Source of the DNA: Vandiemenella viatica
Taxonomy: Eukaryota; Arthropoda; Insecta; Orthoptera; Morabidae
Assembly: GCA_031002005.1 (NCBI GenBank)
Contig: CM061920.1
Location: forward strand, 46,726,610-46,790,609
Direction of reading: 5' to 3'
Length of the DNA stretch: 64,000 nucleotides
Shown here: positions 12,181 to 21,523 of the stretch, piece by piece
How the letters are laid out: every line of letters starts with the position of its first letter
How positions within the stretch are numbered: position 1 is the stretch's first letter
Made by a program: the position numbers and the translations under genes
The notes under the pieces: model-generated
Told to the model about the DNA's origin: nothing
Databases searched by the model: none
Seen by the model: only the letters and a program-made list of their open reading frames with translations

Positions 12181-15100
12181 TACCTCCCTCCCGGGGGGGG
12201 GAGGGGGGGAAGCGATGTCTGCGACGTCTGCGAGGTCGTCTGCCGCGGCGCCCTGGAGCAGACTATGAAGGCTACCTCCAGGGGAGTACGGAGCTGTTCC
12301 CCTGGCGATGCGAGCCGACCTGCGTCGTGGTGCAGGTTGTGGTGGAGGTACTTGTGGAGCTAACGGCATCGGTTCGTCGGCGTCGATGGCCGGGGGCTGT
12401 ACGGGGGGCGCTGAAGATGGTCCCCGCAGGTGGTCGAGAGGCTGCGGCTGAAGGGTGTCGGAGCGACCGACAGGTTGTGGCGTCGTTGGTGGCGCTGTAA
12501 CTGTCCCTGAGCAACGGTTAGACGGCAGGAGTGGTGGAGGTGGCAGGGAAGGAGAGGAAGAAGTGGATGGCCGTGCCGTGGTGGAAGAGGACGGTGCCGT
12601 GGGGTAGCGGGGACGTAGTTGGTTTCGATGGCGTCGCACTATCCGGCCATCCAGGCTGACGTCGAACAGTTGGCGGCCCCGGGGCCGCTGGATGACCCCC
12701 GGAAGCCAACCGGCCCGGGAGCCAAACCCGCGGGCCCAGACTAGGGAGCCCGGGGTGAAACGGAATGGGCCCGAAGGTACCTGTACTTTGGGCGGGGGTA
12801 AGAGGAGATGGAGGAGAGTGCGAGGTTGGCGGCCATGCAGCAATTCCGCCGGGCTTTTGGCCCCCACTGGAGTGGTTCGATAGGAACTGAGGAAGAGTGT
12901 CAATGCCTCTTCGAGTTTGTGACTTGTGGTGTATTTGGTCATTTGGGTTTTGAATGTTCTGACTAGCCGTTCCGCCTCCCCGTTAGATTGGGGGTGGAAG
13001 GGCGGGGTGAGGAGGTGTTGGATATTGTTGGCGGTACAGAAGGATAGGAATTCCCGACTTCGAAATTGCGGTCCGTTATCTGTGACGATAGCGTATGGTA
13101 ATCCTTCGATGGAAAAGATCTTCGTGAGGGCTGAAATGGTGACCTCTGTGGTGATTGTGGAGCAACGGACGACATATGGGAAGTGGGAAAAGGCATCCGT
13201 CACTAGGAGCCACTGGTGGCCTAGGAATGGGCCAGCGAAGTCGAGGTGAATGCGTTCCCAGGGTCCGGACGGTGCCGGCCAGGAAAGGAACTTTTGAGGG
13301 GGGCGGGGCAGTTGTTGGGCACAGATGGTACAGCGCCGCACCATCTTCGTGACATCCGTGGTAAGGCCGATCCAGAATACATGGCGTCTGGCAAGGGATT
13401 TGGTGCGGGCAATTCCCCAGTGTCCTTGGTGGAGAGTTTGGAGGATTGTCGGTTGTAGGGATCTCGGAACGACGACCCTCGGGGTGGAATTTGGTTCTGT
13501 GCGGAGGAGCACTCCCTCTACTACTGAGAGCTGGTGGCGGATGGAGTAGTAGAACTTGAGGTCTTGATGATGGCGTGGAGGGGAACGTGTTTGCCACCCG
13601 TGTTGGATGTGGTGTCGGATGACACGGAGGAGGGGGTCCTCCCCTGTGGCTGCCGCGACTTTTGAGGCCGTGACTGGAAATGTCTTCAGTGCTTCTTGTA
13701 TGTCATCGTCGATCTGGAACACCAGAAGTTCCGACTTGTCGAAGGCAAGGTCTGGTCCCTGCGGTAGTCTGGATAAGGCGTCTGCATTGGCATGCCTGGA
13801 GGTGGTACGGAAATGCATGGTATATCTGAACTGGGACAGGAATAGTGCCCAACGCTGGATGCGGTGGGATGTTTTGGTAGGCAGACGTGTGGACGGATCA
13901 AATAGTGATAGGAGTGGCTTGTGGTCGGTAATGAGATGAAAAGAAATCCCATATAAAAGGGAATAGAATTTGGAGCAGGCAAAAACAATAGCTAGCGCCT
14001 CTTTCTCGATTTGAGAATATTTAAGCTGAGCAGCCGATAGGGCTTTGGAGATGTAAGCTACGGGGCGTTCCGTGCCATCTGGTAATTTATGAGACAGAAC
14101 TGCCCCCACACCGTAATCGGATGCATCTGTGGCAAGTATCAAGGGGAGGTTTGGAGTGTATGGCATGAGGCATGCTGCGGACTTGAGCTGCTGTTTAAGG
14201 GTGTGGAATGCGGTCTCGCAAGCTGGGGTCCAACGGAACGGGACATTCTTGCGACAGAGGTGGTACAGGGGTGCTGCCACTTGTGCTGCTGAGGGTATAA
14301 ATTTTCTGTAGTATGAAATCTTGCCTAAAAAAGATTTCAACTGATGTAGATCCTGAGGCCGAGGTAAGTTGGAAATAGCGTCCACATAGGAAAATGCTGG
14401 GGAAATGCCTTCCTGAGCGATGATGTGACCCAGGTAGGAAATGGATTGTTGAAAAAATTGACACTTGGAAAGGTTGCATTTCAATCCTGCTGCACGGAGG
14501 CGGAGGAAGAGTAGGCGGAGGTTGGTCATGTGTTCGGCAGCGGAGGGTCCCGTGACGACTATGTCGTCGAGATAGTTGATGCATCCCGGAATATCCTGGA
14601 GAAGTTGTTCGAGATACCGTTGAAAAATCGCTGGAGCACTGGCCAAGCCGAACATGAGCCGGTTGAGTTGGAAGAGGCCAGAGGGAGTGTTGATGACTGT
14701 GTATTGTCGGGACTGGATATCCAAAGGGATTTGAAGGTATGCTTCTGCCAGGTCAATTTTTGTAAAGTAGGTACCTCCTGCTAGTTTACGGAAGAGGTCG
14801 TCCGGTCTCGGAAGTGGATAGTCGTCTACCAGCAGATGCGGGTTGACGGTGGTCTTAAAGTCACCACAGAGACGTAAGCGGCGTCCTGGCTTCTGAACTA
14901 TGACCAACGGCGTGGCCCAGGGGCTGAACCGCACCGGCTGGAGGATCCCTTCGTCTTGGAGACGTTGAAGTTCTTCCTGAAGTGGTTGTTGAAGCGCTAC
15001 GGGTACCTGGCGTGCCCGGAAGTATCGAGGCCGTACGTCCGGCCGGAGTTGGAGTGATGCTTCGAAGTCCTTTGCACAGCCGACGCCTGGTGAGAACAGG

Positions 15101-16545
15101 TCCTGAAACTCGGTGCAAAGGGCGTCCACTTCAGGAAAAGGAACATGCTGAGATACGAGGTGTATGTTATCCTCAATTGAAAATCCGAATAAGCGGAAAG
15201 CGTCCAGTCCAAATAAGTCTGCTGTGAGAGAACTGTTAACTACTAAAAAGGGGACTGAACGATGTACAGACTTATACATGACGTTTGCTGTGAACTGTCC
15301 CAGGAGTGCTATTTCCTGTTTGTTGTATGTCAGGAGGCGCTTGGGGGCCGGCGAGAGGGGGGGCGAGCCAATTTGCACATAAGTAGTATAATTAAGCAAT
15401 GAGACTGCTGCTCCTGTGTCGACTTGTAGGCGCAGGGGCTTGCCATTGACCGTAACGTCAATAAAAAGTTTGGATGCTGTGGAAGTGTCTACCTGATTGA
15501 TATCCATAGGTGCGCCGCTCAACCTGTCTTGGTAAGACCCTGGGCGGCGAGAGCCGGGATTGGCATTGGTGGTGTTGGTGCGGCAGACGGACGCCAGGTG
15601 TCCTTCCTTGCCGCAACGTGAGCATTCAGCCCAACGATCCGGACAATTTTCCCTCTCATGTGCTGAATAACAGGCGGGGCAGGAGGGTAGGCGGAGCGGG
15701 CTGCGGCGTCGGCGCTGCGGGATCCGCTGCTGCTGCCGAGACTTGGTGCCCCTGCCGGAACGGGCCGGTTCGATGTCCTTCTGAGGAAGCGGTCCCCGGT
15801 TGTGGTGTCGGGAGGAGCGCGACTGGGAGCTCTGGATGGCGGCGACGTCCTGTGTGTCCTCTACGTCGGTTCGGATTGCGGCCACATCCGCCCAGGACTC
15901 CAGGCGGCGATCTGCGGCCGTAGATATTTCGAATTTGTAGGCAAGTTCGATGACCTGCTCCAGGGATGGGTCCTCTAACTTGAGGGCGTCATGCCGGAGT
16001 GCGGCATCTGGTGCAGCCTGTATGATGTGATCACGCACCATGTCGTCGGCGTAGGATTCGTGGGAACAACGAGTTTGAAACTTACATTTTCTGCTAAGGC
16101 CTTGGAGTTCGGCCGCCCACTGGCGATACGTCTGATCGGGCTTCTTCCGGCATTGATAGAATTCGACGCGGGCCGCGACGACATGGTACCGGCGTCTGTA
16201 GTATGCATTCAGTGTCGTACAGATGGTCGTGAAGGTGAGGGTGTCGGGGTCTTGTGGCTGAAGTTTGGTGAGCAAGACATACATCTTTGATTGGTTCCAG
16301 GAAAGGAAATATGCACGCTGGTCTTCTTCTTTGGATATGTGATGAATTGCGAAGTGTTGTTTTATGCGCTTCTCGTAGGTCTCCCATTCTTCGACGTCGT
16401 CGTTGAATGCTGGGAACGGAGGCGGGGCCGTGGGTTGGCGGAGATTCCTGACTTCCGCAATCAGTTGTCTCTGAGATTCGAAGAACTGATGTAGAAGTCC
16501 TTGGAGGAACTGTTGCCATTCCGTAGGTGCTGCTGGCGTAGCCAT
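12163..16545 (-). CDS. Gag-Pol polyprotein of Ty3/Gypsy retrotransposon
   Basis: A single frame of 1460 residues makes the structural and replication proteins as one polyprotein. Gag fills about residues 1-350. A zinc-knuckle pair lies at about 289-301 (an unusual Cx2Cx3Hx4C) and 308-321 (canonical Cx2Cx4Hx4C), preceded by an Arg/Gln-rich RNA-binding stretch. The aspartic protease has DTGA at 376-379. Reverse transcriptase spans roughly 510-720, with YLDD at 658-661. RNase H begins near 800 (DAS at 807) and has TDH near 874. Integrase has a zinc-binding HxxH (1038/1041) with CTIC (1071-1074) and probable catalytic D1101, D1155 and E1191. After about residue 1310 comes a Pro/Ser-rich tail. Gag and Pol are in one frame with no frameshift or stop between them. 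The start ATG is only 36 nt from the LTR. Every catalytic motif looks intact. Frames on the other strand are shadows. Confidence 0.96.
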   Translation of the reverse strand: MATPAAPTEWQQFLQGLLHQFFESQRQLIAEVRNLRQPTAPPPFPAFNDDVEEWETYEKRIKQHFAIHHISKEEDQRAYFLSWNQSKMYVLLTKLQPQDPDTLTFTTICTTLNAYYRRRYHVVAARVEFYQCRKKPDQTYRQWAAELQGLSRKCKFQTRCSHESYADDMVRDHIIQAAPDAALRHDALKLEDPSLEQVIELAYKFEISTAADRRLESWADVAAIRTDVEDTQDVAAIQSSQSRSSRHHNRGPLPQKDIEPARSGRGTKSRQQQRIPQRRRRSPLRLPSCPACYSAHERENCPDRWAECSRCGKEGHLASVCRTNTTNANPGSRRPGSYQDRLSGAPMDINQVDTSTASKLFIDVTVNGKPLRLQVDTGAAVSLLNYTTYVQIGSPPLSPAPKRLLTYNKQEIALLGQFTANVMYKSVHRSVPFLVVNSSLTADLFGLDAFRLFGFSIEDNIHLVSQHVPFPEVDALCTEFQDLFSPGVGCAKDFEASLQLRPDVRPRYFRARQVPVALQQPLQEELQRLQDEGILQPVRFSPWATPLVIVQKPGRRLRLCGDFKTTVNPHLLVDDYPLPRPDDLFRKLAGGTYFTKIDLAEAYLQIPLDIQSRQYTVINTPSGLFQLNRLMFGLASAPAIFQRYLEQLLQDIPGCINYLDDIVVTGPSAAEHMTNLRLLFLRLRAAGLKCNLSKCQFFQQSISYLGHIIAQEGISPAFSYVDAISNLPRPQDLHQLKSFLGKISYYRKFIPSAAQVAAPLYHLCRKNVPFRWTPACETAFHTLKQQLKSAACLMPYTPNLPLILATDASDYGVGAVLSHKLPDGTERPVAYISKALSAAQLKYSQIEKEALAIVFACSKFYSLLYGISFHLITDHKPLLSLFDPSTRLPTKTSHRIQRWALFLSQFRYTMHFRTTSRHANADALSRLPQGPDLAFDKSELLVFQIDDDIQEALKTFPVTASKVAAATGEDPLLRVIRHHIQHGWQTRSPPRHHQDLKFYYSIRHQLSVVEGVLLRTEPNSTPRVVVPRSLQPTILQTLHQGHWGIARTKSLARRHVFWIGLTTDVTKMVRRCTICAQQLPRPPQKFLSWPAPSGPWERIHLDFAGPFLGHQWLLVTDAFSHFPYVVRCSTITTEVTISALTKIFSIEGLPYAIVTDNGPQFRSREFLSFCTANNIQHLLTPPFHPQSNGEAERLVRTFKTQMTKYTTSHKLEEALTLFLSSYRTTPVGAKSPAELLHGRQPRTLLHLLLPPPKVQVPSGPFRFTPGSLVWARGFGSRAGWLPGVIQRPRGRQLFDVSLDGRIVRRHRNQLRPRYPTAPSSSTTARPSTSSSPSLPPPPLLPSNRCSGTVTAPPTTPQPVGRSDTLQPQPLDHLRGPSSAPPVQPPAIDADEPMPLAPQVPPPQPAPRRRSARIARGTAPYSPGGSLHSLLQGAAADDLADVADIASPPPPPGREVCSVCQ
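12181..12192 (-). other. polypurine tract of copy 1
   Basis: On the element strand GGGAGGGAGGTA sits immediately before the 3' LTR. It is the expected plus-strand primer site. It is also translated as part of the Gag-Pol C terminus (residues GREV). A C-rich homopolymer lies just upstream. Confidence 0.85.
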
Positions 16546-16563
16546 GATGGTCGAGAGTTCTTA

Positions 16564-16581
16564 TCCCAACCTTGTCGCCAC
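16564..16581 (-). other. primer binding site region of copy 1
   Basis: Directly after the 5' LTR, element-strand sequence GTGGCGACAAGGTTGGGA begins with TGGCGAC one base in, the form common in Gypsy-like elements. Which tRNA primes cannot be settled without the host tRNA set. Confidence 0.7.
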
Positions 16582-17025
16582 TGAAGTGAACTACACTTAA
16601 TGGTTCCTTGAGGTTTATTACTATGTACACAAAACACTGGTAAACAATAACAAATGTGGTACAGTTAGCGGATGACCGTCGAGAAATTTAGCCTGGTCCT
16701 GATCCGGGGTAGAGAGAGACGGCTTCTACTTCTCGCGAACTTCCGGTGGTCTTCTGTAGTTGAAGCTGGTTCCGCGGTCAGGCCGGAACTGGCGGTGGAG
16801 CGGCCGGCTACGCTTATATAGGCGGCCTGGCGCAGGAATTCCGTTGTGTGGTAGTACGGCGACCTCTGTAAGAAATAGTCCCACTTAGCTTCTAGATGAT
16901 TCTATTTGTTTTCCTGGTTTGTTTTGATGTCTCTGCGCCTGTTTGGAGTCGTATATGTATCCCGGCGTGCAGGCGCGTTGTGTGTGAGGTCTGCCTGGCA
17001 GGGGCCTTTACTGGCAGACTGAACA
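16582..17025 (-). repeat. 5' LTR of copy 1, with promoter and poly(A) signal
   Basis: 444 bp. On the element strand a TATATAA box lies at 16814-16820, so transcription should start some 25-35 nt further on, dividing a U3 of about 240 bp from R-U5 of about 200 bp. AATAAA lies at 16614-16619, close to the LTR end, so U5 is short. The LTR is flanked on its outer side by the CCTCC duplication. Confidence 0.93.
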
Positions 17026-17165
17026 CCTCCCATGAACTATTCCTAATTCTTCGACCAATTTTCCTCCCAGACCCCATCACCAACATATGCCTTGTACCTT
17101 CACCCTCCTCCTGTTTTCCAATGACTCCCAATCAATATACATTAGAGACCTTCTACCTGATTTAG
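17026..17165 (-). pseudogene. LINE-A relic, upstream piece split by LTR element
   Basis: Minus-strand sequence (GAGGAGGGTGAAGG, then GCATATGTTGGTGATGG, then GGAAAATTGGTCGAAGAATT) aligns by eye with 62140-62220 of the better copy (GAGGAGGGCGAAGAG, TATTGGTGATGAGG). It continues across the LTR element into 11736-11425. Its 5' limit is uncertain. Confidence 0.7.
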
Positions 17166-17311
17166 ATTAGGGTAGCCACTACAGAAGCGAATTGCGCGAC
17201 AAGTTGAAACGGTCACAATTCGGCTGGACAACCCTTCGAGGTCTTACAGCCAACAGTGTCATACAATCTTTTTTTTCTCTCACAAAAAATGTAATGCCGC
17301 GCTTACACTCT

Positions 17312-17607
17312 TTTTTTTGTTTTTTGTTTTTTTGTTTTTTTGTTTTTTTTTTTGTTTTTGTAACTGCTTTACGTCTCTTTTTAACATCGAGGTCTTTAGA
17401 GACGGGAAAAAAATGGGGGGCAAGGATGGGGGCAAGGAATGGGAAGGAATTCGGCCATGGCCTTTTGAAGGAAGCATCCCGGCATTTGCCTGGAGTGATT
17501 TGGGGAAACCATGGAAAACCCAAATCTGGATGCCCGGACGGGGATTCGAATCGCCGTCCTCCCGAATGCGAGGCGAGAACGCTAACCGTTACAGCGCCCC
17601 GCTCGGT
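17312..17607 (-). mobile_element. SINE-A, complete, inside family X copy 2
   Basis: Tail, core and tRNA head with B box (GATTCGAAT near 17541) on the minus strand. An 11-bp duplication, GCTTACACTCT, lies at 17301-17311 and 17608-17618 and is itself part of the family X terminus. The 3' tail is an expanded T-rich (plus-strand) run with interspersed G, about 17312-17360. Confidence 0.93.
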
Positions 17608-17663
17608 GCTTACACTCTCACGGGAGCTACCGCGAGACTGCACGAACACGAGAGTGTAAACAC

Positions 17664-19025
17664 TATAGAGGAAACTGATATCCGGCAACTATCCGGCCGG
17701 ATACCGGATAGTATGTCAATATCCGGCAAGTACAGGATTCTCAATAAATTTAAAAAATTTCATAAAATTTTCTTTAAATTCACAAATGTTAAGTACATAA
17801 TAAGTCTAAATAAAAATAAAAAACACTATGTGGTCAAATCAAAATACCGTTTATTATTTTTTTGACATAAGAAATTAGTTCCGATACTGAATAAACACCA
17901 ATTTCTCTGTAATAAGAGATAATAATCAATTTTGCTTGTCCTCGTAATCAAGAATTCCATCTCGTGCTGATATCTGGCACCAACTGACGGTTCGGTAATT
18001 TTTTTTGTTTGAATTGACAGATATTTTTCTTGAGCTAAGCCACTTCAGGCTGGATCTTCAGTGGCTCAGTTAAAAATCTCTGAAGCAAATGGATGAAACA
18101 TCTGGCAGAAGCATAACTCAGCCACGCGTACACCCTTCACCATGTTGGCGCAACTGTCATGAATGAGTAAATGTATTTTGTTTTGCTCAGTAGCCCAACG
18201 ATTTGCGAAACTATTAAGCTCCCTGGCTATATTTTCTCCAGGGTGAGAACAAGGGAAATTCTTTGACTTCAGAAGATACCCATTTGTGAATTTGTGTAAC
18301 AGATCTAGAAGTTACAGAAACAGCCATAACACCAGAAATGTTTGTTTTATTTTCTAATAAATTCTATCGTAGAAGTCGGGTACAATTATTTGGAAATGTA
18401 TTTGGGCTCCGTATTTATATCGGGGTAAAGCGTCTGCTAGAGGCCTTCTGTCTACGATAGATAACTGCTCGTTTTTTAGTGCAACGATTCCTGCAATAAC
18501 TTAATGATATTTTTGTTGTTGTTTGTTGCGTCGCTTAGATCCCAAAGTAATTACCATTCAAACGATTCTGATATAGTCAATTGCTTTTTTTTAAATGTCT
18601 AAGATGAACTTGTCCCGTGGATGGCTAAAGGCTGTATAGGTACGGCAGTGGCTGTAGCTTTCCTCATTTCATGAAAGTTTACTGGATGTTTCATTTTCAA
18701 ATAGTTTGTCATGGCAGATGTATCTGTTGGAAGACAGAAAAATATACGTCATTGTTAAGTCCACAAAGAGAAAAGTAAATGATTCAAATTTTGCGCCAAA
18801 ACATGCCTCACGAAAAGTAATAAAAAAATCGAAAACTTACTGTCATTATTTATATCAAAATATTCCCAAATAGGCGATTCATTCTTTACTGACGAAATTT
18901 TTGTTTCTCCTGACCTCAAATAACAACGTTCAGCCGGATATTCGGCTGCCGAGTATCCACCTACCCGGATTATAGGATGATCGAATAACCGGTATCCGGC
19001 CAAACAACTATCCGTTTCATCTCTA
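17664..19025 (-). mobile_element. hAT element (hAT-2), decayed, inside family X copy 2
   Basis: The ends pair as an imperfect TIR (right end read inward TAGAGATGAAACGGATA; left end TATAGAGGAAACTGATA). They are flanked by an 8-bp near-perfect duplication, GTAAACAC (17656-17663) and GTAAACAT (19026-19033), the size used by hAT. Both subterminal regions carry repeated ATCCGG words on both strands, probably transposase-binding sites. On the minus strand, about 18260-18100, a frame reads SHPGENIARELNSF and then HDSCANMVKGVRVAEL, resembling the hAT catalytic-core region around the DNAANMVK motif. The rest is broken. At 1.36 kb it is too short for an intact autonomous hAT. Confidence 0.85.
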
Positions 19026-19978
19026 GTAAACATTGTATTTGCGTAGGCTCGTCTCGCGTGGTTGCTCTGTGGCGGTTGTTTAGTGCGAGCCAAAGGCACG
19101 AGCATTCTGTTTACACTATCACATCTATTCACCATTTGAAACAACTTTGGACGACGAATTGCATAACTCTTACAAGTCCTGTCTAATCAAACCTGATTGA
19201 TATTTACAAGATTTTACGCATTATTTTGTTATTGAATTAATTGTCTTATATGATTAACACAAAAAATTATTAATAAATGTAACAAAATATATGTTATTTG
19301 TGGACTGTTATCTTTAAGTAATGAATTTTTTATTCATTTAATTATATTTTTTTTTAATTCCGTTTTTATTTCGTCCTTTCTGCATTTCAAACAGCTTTCA
19401 ACAACGGATCGCGAAACTCTTACAAATCCTGTCTAATTAAATCTCTGATTGATAAATAGTATTAATAGTATTACAAATTTCGCATACAGTTATTGATACA
19501 GCTGCACTTGAAATATTGAAAAAATATTGAAGACTTATGAAATTCTTTCCGGTAACTAAAAACCGTACAGTTATGGCTAATCGAAATTTAGCTGCTATTG
19601 GAAAGTAGTTTTTACCAATATTAAACGTCCAATTTTACTCAAAAGAAATTCAAAATCAGATTGTGACATTCTACATAATTTCGTATACCATTTTTTGAAA
19701 CATCTATTACATACTTCCCTTAAAAGTGTAACTCTGTTTAACGAAACATAAAAATACTACTGTAAATCTACTACTCTAGGACTGATATTTTATTCAGTAA
19801 AAATATAGCTTTTAAATATACTTTTAAATATACTATTATAATTCTGATTTCCATGTTTTTTTTTAATAAACTTGAACGCTGAATGAATTCTAGGAAAAGT
19901 GTAAACAACAGTTCGTGCACGAACATCTCGTTGAATCTTTCTAAGAGGAGCGATGCGAGACGCGAGTGAAAATGCCTC

Positions 19979-20253
19979 ATAAAAAGTTTTGTGATTAAAG
20001 AATGTGGTTACAGTCACATCGTGGAGAAAGTGAGAGTTAGATTTAATTGTGTGAACAACGCATTCCAGCAATGAATAAATTTCCAAAATCATTTCAAATA
20101 TCTTAAGTGTTCGATGCGAGAGACAGTTTTAATGAGGAAGGAAACCGGCGTAAAGACCTGTTAAAGCTCCAGCCTAGAGCACTGTTGGAAGCATAACAGT
20201 AAATTGCGTAGCGAAACAGATATACGAGCCTGCTAAAGGAAAAACAGATGCTA

Positions 20254-20288
<35 letters not shown>

Positions 20289-21515
20289 ATTTTAAAATGC
20301 GATATCATGGAGCGCTAAAAACCAGACGATTGTCCAAGAAATTATAATCAAACGAACGGACATTTCAACGGTGTATGAATAAAAGAAGAAGAGAAAGTTA
20401 AGCAGTGTGGCAGCCAAATCTCGTCAAGTAGTAATGGAATTTGTTAAGAAGCTTGAGGAAGTATCACTGTAGCAGGAGCTCACAAACTCGACCCTCTAAC
20501 AAATAAATAATACATTGAATCATTTTGGTGTCGTCAGAAACATTGATAGGAAAGAAGCGAACGATATAGAAAAATGGATTGTGGGGAGGAGTTTGGAGTG
20601 GATGAGACAGAACAGATCATTTCTATGGGAGGTGCTTTGTACGACCCAGCGACTATTAGAGTTTACACTTCGTTTGGAAAGAAAATACATCTCCAACCTG
20701 CCAGAATGGAATTCTTTAGTTTGAGAGAAAAGACGAAGGAGATTACGAATGAACCTCTTAATAATATTGCTTTTCTTTCTTAAGAATGTTGTCAGCTCCG
20801 GTGCAGGTTTACGTAAGCTGTGCGATGGTGGGTAACTAAGAACGACGACAAAGTGAGATTATGTTGCAACGCAAAGGAGACATTTTTGGCCTACCTAAAT
20901 TAAATTAAAATCACGGAGCAACGGTAGCACAGTATTTCGCTTTATCTTTAGTTATGTCAGTGCTTCATTTCATTCAAAGTTGTTTGAACAAGCCTTAACT
21001 AATTCCTGTTATTATTTCAAATCGTTCGAATGTTCAATTAGTATTTGTAGTTAGTATATTGTTATGCAAAAAATGAACAATTTTGAATTGTTTACTTTGT
21101 GGTTTACGTGTTGACTAGATTCTCGAACATGCTTATAGATTGTTCCATCATGTTTCAAAAGCCACATTTTGTCGCGCTAAAAGTTGGTAGCAGTTCAATG
21201 CTGGTCAGTTGTTATTAACATATAGTGAAGTTTGCTTTGCGAGCCTATCGGCTATTTAATAATATTTAATCACTAAACAGACACACATTTATGCCGTTAC
21301 ATGTTTTATTTGAAGTTTTTAAATAATTCTTCGCTCTGAATTATAATCTTTGATGACATGCTGTTCGGTGAACGTGAGTTCAAAGTATAATAAACAAATG
21401 AAGGAGAGTGTTAATTGTCGACTCGTCACTCGTAGTTAAGTTTCTAGTTCGTGCAGTTAATTACAGACATCAAAATGAAGTTTAATAAACAAGAAAAGCT
21501 TAAACAAGCAACAAC
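19979..21515. other. no gene recognised; A+T-rich with (TA)n
   Basis: Two overlapping 69-codon plus-strand frames near 20515-20783 do not resemble a known family. A (TA)n run lies at 20256-20284. Confidence 0.45.
20256..20284. repeat. (TA)n microsatellite
   Basis: About 14 uninterrupted TA units, followed by ATCGATAT. Confidence 0.95.
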
Positions 21516-21523
21516 GAATAAAG

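Larger units (their letters stand above)
11737..17025 (-). mobile_element. complete Ty3/Gypsy LTR retrotransposon (copy 1)
   Basis: This 5289-bp element has identical 444-bp LTRs, a 5-bp target duplication CCTCC (11732-11736 and 17026-17030), a primer-binding-site region beginning TGGCGAC, a polypurine tract, and a single uninterrupted Gag-Pol frame. The LTRs begin TG and end CA on the element strand. Integrase follows RNase H, the Ty3/Gypsy order. No env-like frame is present. Because the two LTRs are copied from one template at insertion, zero differences indicate a very recent insertion. All required parts are visible, so it is a candidate active element. Confidence 0.96.
17296..19978. mobile_element. 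family X TIR element, copy 2, with nested insertions
   Basis: This copy is inverted relative to copy 1. Left end GCCGCGCTTACACTCT; right end, read inward, GAGGCATTTTCACTCGCG. Removing the SINE (17312-17607) and the hAT (17664-19025), each with one copy of its target duplication, leaves about 1.0 kb that aligns with copy 1: the segment with GTGTTTACACTCTCGTGTTCG, the CATTTGAAACAACTTTGG region, and the middle near 19540-19620. No transposase frame is visible. Confidence 0.7.

Noticed and set aside
12163..12300. An env-like gene at the 3' end of the LTR element
   Set aside because: Integrase is followed only by a Pro/Ser-rich tail in the same frame; no separate frame, signal peptide or membrane segment is present.
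12051..16630. Numerous frames on both strands inside the LTR element besides Gag-Pol
   Set aside because: They overlap the intact 1460-residue frame in other phases, follow its G+C-rich codons, and have no domains. The same shadows reappear mirrored in copy 2.
17311..17360. T-rich tract with regular G as a regulatory repeat
   Set aside because: It is the reverse of the SINE A-tail, expanded as a simple repeat, inside the target duplication.
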